From Niabella ginsenosidivorans (GTDB lineage: Bacteria; Bacteroidota; Bacteroidia; Chitinophagales; Chitinophagaceae), in assembly GCF_001654455.1 (NCBI RefSeq), contig NZ_CP015772.1, positions 3,472,001-3,536,000 on the forward strand: a DNA stretch of 64,000 bases, in the 5' to 3' direction. The stretch's first letter is position 1; every line of letters begins with the position of its first letter. The notes beneath the pieces are model-generated. The model did not search any database, was not told the DNA's origin, and worked only from the letters and a program-made list of their open reading frames with translations. This document shows positions 24,702-32,905 of this stretch, piece by piece. A program made the translations under genes and the position numbers.

Positions 24702-25919
24702 CTATTGCTCCGGCCCCCATTTACGGGCAAGGAAAGTTGCCGGGCTGTTCTTTAACAATACCAGCACCAGCCCTATAAAACAACTCAATAGTATATAACT
24801 GACCGCTAATGTACGCTGACTATGAATGTTGAGCATGCTTACTATCCCGTAACTGACCAGGGAAGTTACTATATAAGCGCCGCCGCTGGTAACTCCGCCT
24901 GATATACCGGCATTGGCCGGAAACCGTGTAAGACAGTAGGTAAAATAAATATTATAAACAAAGCCCATTAAAAAATGCAGCAGCATTACAAAGCCCATCA
25001 ATGAAAAAATAGTGCTGTAAAAGGCTGGCCCCGCAAGCATTATAAGGGCAATGCCCAGCTGAATGACGGTAGCAACAGACAGTTTTCTGAAAAAATCCCG
25101 GTGGATCATCCATTTGCTCAGGATACCGCCCAGCAGCAGGGATATACCCGATAATAAGGCACTGTAACCGGTTGCTATTGCCGAATAATGAAAAACCGTT
25201 TCAATAATAAAAGGGGCAGACATTCCAAAAACGATTGCCATAGAATAGCTCAGCCCCAGCACCAGCACGCCGTAGCTGAAATCCCTGGCCTGTAACATAT
25301 GCACGTAGGTTTTAAGCACCGACCGTAAATGAAACGGCCGGAACTGCTTTAACGTTTCCCCGCTAAAGAATAATTCTAACAGGAACAGCAGGAAACCGTA
25401 AAAGGCAAGAAACCAGAAATTGGCCCTCCACCCGAAATTATGTTCCAGATAGCCTCCCAAAAATGGCGCCAGTATCGGCGCTGCCGACCATATTATGGAT
25501 AGCAGGCTTGTATAATGTTGTTGTTGCGTTCCTGTATACAGGTCTATAAACAAAGACCGCTTCGCTACCATTACAACAGAAATAACAACGCCCTGCACTG
25601 CTCTCATTACAAAGATCAGCTCAACGGACCGGGTCATCACTATGATAACATTGGCCGTTGCAAAGATCAACAGGGCTGCCAGGCAGGCCCTGTAGCGGCC
25701 AAAACTATCCACAATACTGCCCACAAACAACTGGGACACGCCATAACTTACCAGAAAAATGGTTAATGTGAAACGGATATCGGCCGTAGTGGCATTGAGG
25801 TCTTTTACCATTTGGGGAAATGAAGGCACATACACATCCATGGCAAACCCGGAAATGGGTATTAAGATAAACGCAAGTACGGTGGGGACCCGGCTGTTTT
25901 CATTTGTAATGCTCCGCAT
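24702..25919 (-). CDS. MFS drug-efflux transporter, Bcr/CflA type
   Basis: A 405-residue membrane protein with twelve predicted helices. The first loop has the helix-1 segment LIPISGFAMDVYVPSFPQM typical of the Bcr/CflA group, followed by the A-like motif LFVGSIVDSFGRY and, after helix 4, RAVQGVVISVVMVAKRSL (motif C region). It should be a proton-coupled exporter of drugs or metabolites in the inner membrane. An AraC-type regulator gene lies 92 bases upstream on the same strand and may control it. The substrate is unknown. Confidence 0.88.
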   Translation of the reverse strand: MRSITNENSRVPTVLAFILIPISGFAMDVYVPSFPQMVKDLNATTADIRFTLTIFLVSYGVSQLFVGSIVDSFGRYRACLAALLIFATANVIIVMTRSVELIFVMRAVQGVVISVVMVAKRSLFIDLYTGTQQQHYTSLLSIIWSAAPILAPFLGGYLEHNFGWRANFWFLAFYGFLLFLLELFFSGETLKQFRPFHLRSVLKTYVHMLQARDFSYGVLVLGLSYSMAIVFGMSAPFIIETVFHYSAIATGYSALLSGISLLLGGILSKWMIHRDFFRKLSVATVIQLGIALIMLAGPAFYSTIFSLMGFVMLLHFLMGFVYNIYFTYCLTRFPANAGISGGVTSGGAYIVTSLVSYGIVSMLNIHSQRTLAVSYILLSCFIGLVLVLLKNSPATFLARKWGPEQ

Positions 25920-26011
25920 AAATTACTGCAATTTGAGCGCACAAAGCTATGGGCGGCAGCCAGGGCAGCCCATACGCAATCCAAATAAATTTGTATAGAA
26001 ATCAAATATTT

Positions 26012-26920
26012 TCACCCACTGCGTTTATACTCCATCGGTGTTTTCCCTGTTTGCTTTTTAAAGAACTGGGAAAAATGCTGGGTATATTCAAACCCCAGCC
26101 CGTTACTGATCTCGGTTATATTCCAGTCAGAATGCTTTAACAGGTCCATTGCTTCAGCAGTTACTCTTTCATAAATGATCTGCCGGGTCGATTTCCCCAC
26201 CAGCTTCTGAAGGCTGTGGTTTAAATGATTGACGTGCACATGCAACGCATTTGCGAAATCTGCAGGGGTCTTATACACCAGTGAGCTTTCGGGCGAATCT
26301 ACAGGAAACTGGTTATTCAGCAAACGCAGAAAATTAGACAGCAGCCGGTCTGTACGGTCGTGCTCCGTTACCTTATGAGCCCGTGCATCATGTATGCGGA
26401 TTGCCGTGTAGATCACCAACCGTATGAGACTTTGGATGATTTCCCTTTTATAATAAAACCCGCCACAACGCTCTCTTTCCATAGCTTTAAAGTACGCGGA
26501 AAGTATTTCATATTCTTCATCAGTTAAAAAAATAAAAGGGTATACCGTATCCGTTAAAAAGCCCTGCGCTTTTTTAAACTCCCGTTTCAGATCAGGCGAA
26601 AGATATTGTTCATTAAATATACAGACGTAGCCGTCCTGGTTCTCCCGGGTAACCTTATACCCGAACTTCATATCCGGGGCCGAAAAGAAAAGTGCCGGCC
26701 GGTCAATAAGCACCTCCCTCGTATCCGTCAGCAAAACAGCATCGCCTGCCGAAAGACAGATCTTATAATAATCCCTCCTCCGGAAGGGCAGGGTATACAA
26801 ACAATTGCGCCTTCTGAGCACATTAAAATGCCGCGATTTTCCTTCTGACTTTATAAGATCTTCAGGAATAGTGCGACCGGTTGACTGGTAATATTGAATG
26901 ATCGATTCCAGTGACTCCAT
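26012..26920 (-). CDS. AraC-family transcriptional regulator
   Basis: A 302-residue regulator. The N-terminal two thirds form a cupin-like ligand domain with ALFFSAPDMKFGYK. The C-terminal 100 residues hold the two helix-turn-helix units of the AraC family: FANALHVHVNHLNHSLQKL for the first and NITEISNGLGFEYTQHFSQF for the second, ending TGKTPMEYKR. It is placed just upstream of and codirectional with an MFS exporter gene, a common arrangement for efflux control, and probably activates it in response to an unknown compound. The length is normal. Confidence 0.9.
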   Translation of the reverse strand: MESLESIIQYYQSTGRTIPEDLIKSEGKSRHFNVLRRRNCLYTLPFRRRDYYKICLSAGDAVLLTDTREVLIDRPALFFSAPDMKFGYKVTRENQDGYVCIFNEQYLSPDLKREFKKAQGFLTDTVYPFIFLTDEEYEILSAYFKAMERERCGGFYYKREIIQSLIRLVIYTAIRIHDARAHKVTEHDRTDRLLSNFLRLLNNQFPVDSPESSLVYKTPADFANALHVHVNHLNHSLQKLVGKSTRQIIYERVTAEAMDLLKHSDWNITEISNGLGFEYTQHFSQFFKKQTGKTPMEYKRSG

Positions 26921-27948
26921 ACTGCAAAAGTAAACAATTCAAAGATGTTTCAAAAGCGGATCCTCTACCGGAAATCTCTTTGAGGCTGACCTAAAAAGTA
27001 ATGGCGTCCTGAGGTTTCCATTTGTAAAACAAAATCATCCGAAAGTTCGGATGAGGCAATGACAATTATTCTTACGGGTCACCTTGAAGATGCCTTCCCG
27101 GACCTGTTCCGGGATCTGTTTTTATTTCAGGGTCCAAATTAGCGATCAATAGATGCCGAAACAAGTTGCCAATGACAGATGGAATTATGCATTGAGGACC
27201 AATGATACGTTCGTCATCCGAATGTTCGGATCCGAGCGAAGCCGGCGAGGCTCTGAAATATTGAAGTGTTCGATGATTGAGAAATCCTTCGACTTCTTCC
27301 GCTATCGCGGAATGCGCTGCCAATGACACATTTGTAAGTAACTGATTTGTACTATTCTTTTCGCATCCACATGTATACCTTATTTAAAGCTTCCCTGGTA
27401 TTTTTTTTATTTGTACCTTTTTGCTTGTCCAAAAAGGTACCCAAAAAAGACTCCCGAAATCGGTTACGGCACGATTTCGGGGAGCACTTCTATCGGCTTC
27501 AGCATATAGTGGTATGTTTCGCTGAAAGCGAAACCGCTCAGCTGTTGAATTGCTATCATTAAGCTGATATAGCCCTACATTTAGAAAACGCTTTCAATTT
27601 GAAAGAACAAATAAATACGTCATCGCATCATTGATTTGGGCCACCAATAATTTACTCAGGATGACGACAGGAAGATTTATCATTGCCATTTTGTTTTTGC
27701 AGCATAAATAAAAAACCTGGCATGACAAAAACCTGACCAAGGATGAGGTTACAATCGGATCATGGTTCGTCAGGCGCACCATGACATTCGTTTTAGCAAT
27801 ACACTTGTCATCCGGATGTCCGGATTTAAAGAACTTAATTTTCCTTTTATAGATGCCTCAATATGACAATCAATAGAGCCTTTTTAGTCAGCCCCCAACG
27901 GTTCAGCAAAAACCCGGGAATATCCTTCCATATTTTGTAAATTACATT
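26921..27948. repeat. Gene-free kilobase rich in short palindromes
   Basis: No supported gene. Three copies of a related palindrome occur: CATCCGAAAGTTCGGATG at 27036-27053, CATCCGAATGTTCGGAT at 27215-27231 and CATCCGGATGTCCGGAT at 27809-27825. A perfect hairpin GTACCTTTTT/AAAAAGGTAC with loop GCTTGTCC is at 27413-27440, directly followed by a second stem, CTCCCGAAATCG/CGATTTCGGGGAG, at 27451-27484. Such hairpins are frequent between genes in Bacteroidota. Open frames in this stretch look like chance readings of the palindromes. Confidence 0.65.
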
Positions 27949-28536
27949 ATGAATTGGGAAATTCAGGCACTATCAGCCACGGCATTAGGCATTGCGCTGG
28001 CCGCCTGTTGCGGCTTCCGGGTATTTGTTCCTTTGCTGGTTGCCGGTTTAGCCAGCAGGCTGCATCTTTTCCATTTTGCGGATCATTTTGCCTGGCTTTC
28101 CTCTACTCCTGCTTTAATAACGCTGGGGGCTGCCACTGCTGTTGAAATTGCCGGTTATTATATTCCTTTTATTGATAATATCCTTGATACGATTGCCGCA
28201 CCAATGGCAACCATTGCCGGCACTGTGCTGGCAACCGCTGTAATACCGATAGACAGTGAATGGATCAAATGGCTTGTTGGAATTATTGCCGGCGGCGGAA
28301 GCGCAGGGCTGATTGCCTCAGGAACAGGGCTCCTGCGCCTGTTTAGCACAAAAGCTACTTTAGGAACAGGAAATATATTTGTAGCTACCGGAGAAAATGC
28401 AGCTGCCATTGCCGGCAGTGTGCTCAGTTTTTTAATGCCGGTAGTGATGGCGGTGCTCTGCCTCCTTTTTATGATATGGATATTCAGAAAAATGCGGAAA
28501 AAGATCAAAAACCGCCGGGCAGTACGGTCTGCCTGA
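27949..28536 (+). CDS. DUF4126 family membrane protein
   Basis: A 195-residue hydrophobic protein with about five membrane helices, a glycine/alanine-rich interior and a basic tail (KMRKKIKNRRAVRSA). The segments ACCGFRVFVPLLVAGLASR and YYIPFIDNILDTIAAPMATI identify the DUF4126 family, whose function is unknown. It converges on the mnmD gene, with seven bases between the stop codons. No signal peptide other than the first helix is seen. Confidence 0.82.
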   Translation: MNWEIQALSATALGIALAACCGFRVFVPLLVAGLASRLHLFHFADHFAWLSSTPALITLGAATAVEIAGYYIPFIDNILDTIAAPMATIAGTVLATAVIPIDSEWIKWLVGIIAGGGSAGLIASGTGLLRLFSTKATLGTGNIFVATGENAAAIAGSVLSFLMPVVMAVLCLLFMIWIFRKMRKKIKNRRAVRSA

Positions 28537-28543
28537 TCCGGCC

Positions 28544-29221
28544 TTAAGGTGAAGCGGTAGCTCTTAAAATTTCCCTTTTGCCCGGCGGACCTTTTAATTT
28601 CTCTACTTTAAACCCTGCCTGCATCAAGGCCTTCCGTACAACCGATTTAGAGCAGTAAGTGGTTAAAACCCCTCCTTTCTTCAGCCGTTCTTTTAATTGT
28701 ACAAACACCTGCTCCGTCCATAGTTCCGGCTGATCCTCCGGCGCAAAAGCATCAAAAAAACAAAGATCAAAAGAGGCCTGCGACTGCCATCGTAACAGGT
28801 CTGCCTGTTGTTTTTCAAGAATAAAAAAATCATTGATCGCTACCGGCTGTCCCCATGCAGCCTGCATTAACAACCGGTACAGGGTTTCCGCTCCCAGTTG
28901 TCTGCCATAATTCAGCTCCCGGAAAACTGCTTCTTCCAACGGAAACAGATCCAGTGCTATATAACGGATCCTTATTTTTAATGTCCCTGCCTGTATAGCG
29001 GAAAGAAAGGCATTCAGCCCGGTTCCAAAGCCCATTTCAAAAACAGACAACTCTTTAACCGGACGGTTTGCCAGGTAATGCCGCAACCCGGCTTCAATGA
29101 ATATATGTTGTGATTCCGTATAAGCCCCGAAAACAGAATGAAAAGTAATGCCTGTATTTCCCAGGCTGACTGAATGAGAGCCATCGGCTGTAGTTATGAT
29201 AACAGGGTTCTTCTTTTCCAT
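28544..29221 (-). CDS. mnmD: tRNA mnm5s2U34 methyltransferase MnmD
   Basis: A 225-residue SAM-dependent methyltransferase of the stand-alone MnmD (DUF752) type. It has the SAM-binding motif FEMGFGTGLNAFL (about 60-72), the ADGS..L opening segment near residue 12, and the active-site DAFAPEDQPELWTEQVF with the family DAFxPxxxPxLW pattern. It methylates 5-aminomethyl-2-thiouridine at the tRNA wobble position. The MnmC oxidase half found in enterics is absent, as usual in this phylum. Its ATG shares one base with the stop of the upstream phosphoesterase gene (TAATG), implying coupled translation. Confidence 0.9.
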   Translation of the reverse strand: MEKKNPVIITTADGSHSVSLGNTGITFHSVFGAYTESQHIFIEAGLRHYLANRPVKELSVFEMGFGTGLNAFLSAIQAGTLKIRIRYIALDLFPLEEAVFRELNYGRQLGAETLYRLLMQAAWGQPVAINDFFILEKQQADLLRWQSQASFDLCFFDAFAPEDQPELWTEQVFVQLKERLKKGGVLTTYCSKSVVRKALMQAGFKVEKLKGPPGKREILRATASP

Positions 29222-31071
29222 TATTCGTGTACCCGGAGTATTACAACTTTACCATCCATAGTCGTTACAACAATTGTATGATCATCTATAAACTGCAGGT
29301 CGTGCACCAGGCAATTGGCTACCTTATGCATCCAGACCGTTTTCCCGGTTTTCCGATCAAATGCGGTGATAACGCCTTTATCACTAAAAGCATATACCCG
29401 CCCCTTACGTTCAATGATCTTTGACGGGTTCAGCTCATAACCAAACACATTTTCAGTTTTCCATACAATATGTGCACTGTCTGCCTTTGCGTCCACACCA
29501 ATCAAATGCCCCTGCATGGTCTTTGCATATACAACAGCTCCGTCATTGGAGATACCCATCGATTCCCGCACCCAATCCTCCTCCCATTTATGCTTCCATA
29601 AAAGCGTTCCGTTACCCGCATCCAGGGCGCGCATAAAGCGATCAGGAGCCACAATAAAAATTTTGCCATTTGCCGCTACAGGCGTACAGGAAGCCGGAGA
29701 GAACATACGATTGCTGTATCCGTTATTATAAACCCACACCGCCTTACCGGTTTTGCTGCTGACAGCATAGAGCTCATTCCCCCAGCTTCCAAAAATCAAC
29801 CGGCTATTATAGTATAAGGGCTGTGCCTTTACAAAATTTTTTACGCTGTCATATTCCCATATAATTTTGCCGGTATTTATATCCAGAGCCCTGAATTTTC
29901 CTTCAGATGAGCCAAGAAATACTTTATCCTCATTGATAACGGGCGTTGCTACAATAGCTTTATCAGTAGGGGTTGCCCAAAGCAATTTTCCATTTTCCGC
30001 ATTTAAACAATAAATGGTCCCGTCAGTTGAGGGAATGATCAACCGGTACCCCTCTATTACAGGGGCTGCATATATTTTACCATTTGTTACAAAACGCCAG
30101 ACCACCTTATTGGCAGCGGGGTCCAGTGCCAGGATGCGCCCGCGGCTGTCTGGTGTAATGATCCGGCCTTTATACAGTACAAAGCCGTTGCCAATATCTG
30201 AAGAATCCTGGAACCGCCAGCTCTCTTTTACCTGCGGGTACTGCCCGTTAACGGCGTAGGAGGGCCGGTCATAGCTGCGGGTTTCTTTTTCAAAATGATG
30301 ATCCTGTAAAATTGCCGTTGCCCAGGGCGCTTTTAATATTGCCCCCGGGTTCTTTTCCTGGTAGGTAACTTTTCCATTATCAACAGTTACAATATTATAC
30401 CCGCCCGTACTGTCCTTTGCCCTTAAATTGGAGCGCCCCATAATCCCCGGGATGCCTTCAAAATCATATTGCCTGTTCTGGTGCCCGTGCCCGCAGATGT
30501 ACAATTGAATATTATGTTTCTTTAACCGGTCTGCCACTTCATACCAGTTATTCAGAGATGCATCCAGCGGGTAATGGTCAATAAAAATAACCGGTTCCCT
30601 GCCGGGGATCGTTGCCAGAACAGAATCCAACCAAACGATATTTCCATAAGGGATCTGCCCGGGGCTCATTTTCATATTAGGGCCGCAATTAGCACCAAGG
30701 AAATGGATACCGCCATATTCAAAAGCAAATACCTCATTACCAAATACGCGGTTGAATGTATTGGTACCACTCTCAGACCAGTTATCATCATGATTACCGG
30801 GTATAATATATAAAGGCTTGTTCAGTGAGTCCAGTATTTGTTGGGCCAGCTTTATTTCGGCATCCGCACCAAATTCAGTTATGTCGCCGGATGCGATCAC
30901 AAACCTCAGCTCCGCGTTGGCATTGATATCGTGCACCGTTCTTCTCAGGTCTTCATCCGCATTATTGGAACCGATGTGCAGATCTGAGATATGCGCAAAC
31001 TGAAAACGGGATTGCGCTAACAGTGTATTTACAAAAACGACCAGTAAAACAGCGATGAAGATCTTTTTCAT
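29221..31071 (-). CDS. Secreted metallophosphoesterase fused to a PQQ-type beta-propeller
   Basis: A 616-residue exported protein from the ATG at 31071, which gives a clean signal peptide (MKKIFIAVLLVVFVNTLLAQ). Residues about 22-270 form a calcineurin-like phosphoesterase with the metal motifs HISDLHIG, SGDITEFG, PGNHDD and the histidine pair in CGHGHQ. Residues about 290-616 form a PQQ-like propeller with repeated blades such as ALDPAANKVVWRF, CLNAENGKLLWAT, ALDINTGKIIWEY and AFDRKTGKTVWMH. It probably hydrolyses a phosphoester in the periplasm, with the propeller binding a partner or substrate. It is coupled to mnmD by a one-base overlap, although the functions seem unrelated. Confidence 0.85.
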   Translation of the reverse strand: MKKIFIAVLLVVFVNTLLAQSRFQFAHISDLHIGSNNADEDLRRTVHDINANAELRFVIASGDITEFGADAEIKLAQQILDSLNKPLYIIPGNHDDNWSESGTNTFNRVFGNEVFAFEYGGIHFLGANCGPNMKMSPGQIPYGNIVWLDSVLATIPGREPVIFIDHYPLDASLNNWYEVADRLKKHNIQLYICGHGHQNRQYDFEGIPGIMGRSNLRAKDSTGGYNIVTVDNGKVTYQEKNPGAILKAPWATAILQDHHFEKETRSYDRPSYAVNGQYPQVKESWRFQDSSDIGNGFVLYKGRIITPDSRGRILALDPAANKVVWRFVTNGKIYAAPVIEGYRLIIPSTDGTIYCLNAENGKLLWATPTDKAIVATPVINEDKVFLGSSEGKFRALDINTGKIIWEYDSVKNFVKAQPLYYNSRLIFGSWGNELYAVSSKTGKAVWVYNNGYSNRMFSPASCTPVAANGKIFIVAPDRFMRALDAGNGTLLWKHKWEEDWVRESMGISNDGAVVYAKTMQGHLIGVDAKADSAHIVWKTENVFGYELNPSKIIERKGRVYAFSDKGVITAFDRKTGKTVWMHKVANCLVHDLQFIDDHTIVVTTMDGKVVILRVHE

Positions 31072-31266
31072 TGGAGAAAGATAGGGAACATATTGCGATC
31101 CGCAAATTACAGGGCGCATAACATTTTTATGTTTAGAACGGATGACCAGGGCAATGCATTACCCCCTCGGGGAGGGTCTTCAGGAATCGTATATACCCGA
31201 TTATCAGCAGCAATCACCCGGTTCATTTAATAAAAGGCACCGGCAGGTTTACGTCTTTGGCCGGCT

Positions 31267-31321
31267 GAAAATAAAAAACCTGTGAGGCCGGCAGTGAGCT
31301 ACTGCTAAAACATCACAGGTT
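31267..31321 (-). terminator. Terminator of the tmRNA gene
   Basis: On the minus strand, three bases after the tmRNA 3' end, AACCTGTGA pairs with TCACAGGTT. It encloses a smaller hairpin (GCAGT/ACTGC) and is followed by TTTTTATTTT. Confidence 0.8.
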
Positions 31322-31324
31322 GTG

Positions 31325-31700
31325 TGGAGGCGACCGGACTCGAACCGGTGTCCAAACATATTCCCCAAAAGTCTTCTACATGCTTATTTCTTATATTATT
31401 TGTCGGCAGTAAACAGGAAAAGAACAAACCAATTTACTGCTTAGCTGTATAGGGCTTTTGCTGCAGGCACAGCCTGTTGCAGCAGCATCCTGTATTTGTT
31501 TGATGAGTCGGCGGCGGAGCGTGGTAACAGAACAACCGTGCTCAACGCGGCCCAAATGACTACTTAATCACTGATTAGGCAGCCATGGCATATTGATTAT
31601 TGCCATTTATAGTTTGAGTATTCAGATTAACGGGCTAATTACACAACGCCCGGCATGCTTCCACTTTCAAAGACCTATGCTGTCAACACCAAACGCCCCC
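31325..31700 (-). ncRNA. ssrA: Transfer-messenger RNA (tmRNA)
   Basis: The ends form a seven-pair acceptor stem, GGGGGCG (5') with CGCCTCC (3'), followed by a discriminator A. The T-arm region near the 3' end contains GGTTCGAGTCC. CCA is not encoded and must be added. The mRNA-like part at 31575-31604 encodes GNNQYAMAA followed by TAA, a typical hydrophobic Bacteroidota proteolysis tag. It rescues stalled ribosomes with SmpB. A -7 box TATCTTTG lies on the minus strand at 31729-31736, about 28 bases before the mature 5' end. A hairpin terminator follows. The 376-base length is normal. Confidence 0.95.
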
Positions 31701-31728
31701 AATTAACTGATTCCGAAAAGACAGCTTG

Positions 31729-31736
31729 CAAAGATA
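31729..31736 (-). promoter_or_regulatory. Putative -7 box of the tmRNA gene
   Basis: TATCTTTG on the minus strand matches TAnnTTTG and would give a short 5' leader of about 20 bases removed during maturation. No clear -33 box was found. Confidence 0.5.
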
Positions 31737-31848
31737 CGGATAAAAATTGAGATAACGATAAACCCTCTCCGACAGACGTATAAACCGGCCACGAATGCAC
31801 AAATGGTCCCGGCTGGATACACTAACCTGCGTCCGATTCTATAATAAG

Positions 31849-32185
31849 GAAGTGACATTTTAATCAGACCAAAAGGTTTCCTGAAAACGCAACGCTTTTT
31901 TTGTTGGTCTATAATGAATTTCACTTGCATGTTATATCCCGCTGTTCCGAACCTTCGGAACGCAGACTTCCGCCAATGGCAGAAGCGCAGATGAATGGTT
32001 GTCTGCGTTGTTCAGCGATTTCTGCGGGAGCACTGAACGGCACCAGCCCTTTCTTTTGGTTTTTCCAGAGATGTCGGAATGCTATATCCTAAAATAGATT
32101 CATCTGCTTTTTGAAACTTTTTAATGCTCTGGCTACTTAGCCGCAACACTTTGTTTAGGTCTATAATAAATTTCACTTGTGTATA
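31849..32185. repeat. Dispersed repeat B, copy 2 (inverted)
   Basis: Inverted copy of the element at 24187-24520. The paired short motif occurs at 31916-31939 and 32159-32182 (GGTCTATAATRAATTTCACTTG), with the palindrome GTTCCGAA-CC-TTCGGAAC between them and the CACTGAACGGCACCAGCCCT region conserved. It fills the spacer between the tmRNA promoter and the response-regulator gene. Frames inside it are broken and differ between copies. Confidence 0.8.
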
Positions 32186-32266
32186 ATATATAAAAAACAA
32201 AGAAGTCATATAGCTTTCAGCGATCCTATGTGCCAATACCGGGAAAGATCAACGCGTCCTGCGGCA

Positions 32267-32905
32267 TTACAGCAGCCGGTATTCTGTAGCTCTTTTTATC
32301 AGCCCCGCCACATTTTTGGCTTTTAGCTTGTGCAGGAGGTTACGGCGATGCGTTTCAACGGTTAAAGTGCTCAAAAAGAGCGTAGCCGCAATCTGCTGAG
32401 AGGTATCCCCGTTTGCAATCATCTTCAGGATCTGCTTCTCTCGTTTGGTAAGCGAAGGGATTGCAGCCTCTAAATCGTGGTGAGAAGGCCGGGCCATGAT
32501 CTCCTTCACTTCATCGCTAAAGGCGGTCTTGCCTTCCTGCACTTCTGCAATGCATCTTAAAAGTTCGGCGGCAGAGGCATTTTTTAAGAGGTACCCGCTG
32601 GCACCATTCTGCATCATTTGCAGAATGATGCTGCGCTCTGCCTGGTTACTAAGCCCGAGTATGATGGTTTCCGGCGCTATTTTCTTTATTTCCTTACATA
32701 GTTCTATCCCGTTGGCATCGGGCAATATAATATCCAGTAATACAAGGTCTACAGGCTGCTCCTGCAGGCATTCAATAATCTCTTTGCCCCGTACGCAGCT
32801 AATGATCCCTCCGATGCCTTCATCATTTTTTAACAGGGTCTTTAGGCCTTCCACAACCACCGGATGATCGTCCACAATAGCTACGGAAATTTTATTATGC
32901 AACAT
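32267..32905 (-). CDS. NarL/LuxR-type response regulator
   Basis: A 212-residue two-domain regulator. The receiver domain (1-125) has the acidic pair in IVDDHPVV, the phospho-acceptor D58 in LVLLDIILPD, and a conserved lysine near 108. The LuxR-type helix-turn-helix (about 145-210) has LTKREKQILKMIANGDTSQQ and the recognition helix STLTVETHRRNLLHKL. Its start overlaps the end of the adjacent kinase gene by 11 bases, so kinase and regulator form one unit. It ends a three-gene transcript with two TPR kinases upstream. The target genes are unknown. Confidence 0.92.
   Translation of the reverse strand: MLHNKISVAIVDDHPVVVEGLKTLLKNDEGIGGIISCVRGKEIIECLQEQPVDLVLLDIILPDANGIELCKEIKKIAPETIILGLSNQAERSIILQMMQNGASGYLLKNASAAELLRCIAEVQEGKTAFSDEVKEIMARPSHHDLEAAIPSLTKREKQILKMIANGDTSQQIAATLFLSTLTVETHRRNLLHKLKAKNVAGLIKRATEYRLL

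Noticed and set aside
27072-27562. Possible small genes in the gene-free kilobase, one with a hydrophobic start and VPFCLSKKVPKKD
   Set aside because: The hydrophobic frame is a reading of the GTACCTTTTT hairpin that is common between genes, and neither frame resembles a family.
31326-31350. A tRNA-like T-arm end suggesting a tRNA gene
   Set aside because: The sequence is the 3' end of the tmRNA. The partner acceptor strand lies 350 bases away and the tag frame lies between.
31703-32236. Small proteins beginning QVKFIID on the minus strand, also present near 24.2-24.5 kb
   Set aside because: They lie inside repeat B, are broken at different places in each copy, and one of them crosses the tmRNA promoter. 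Treated as repeat sequence.
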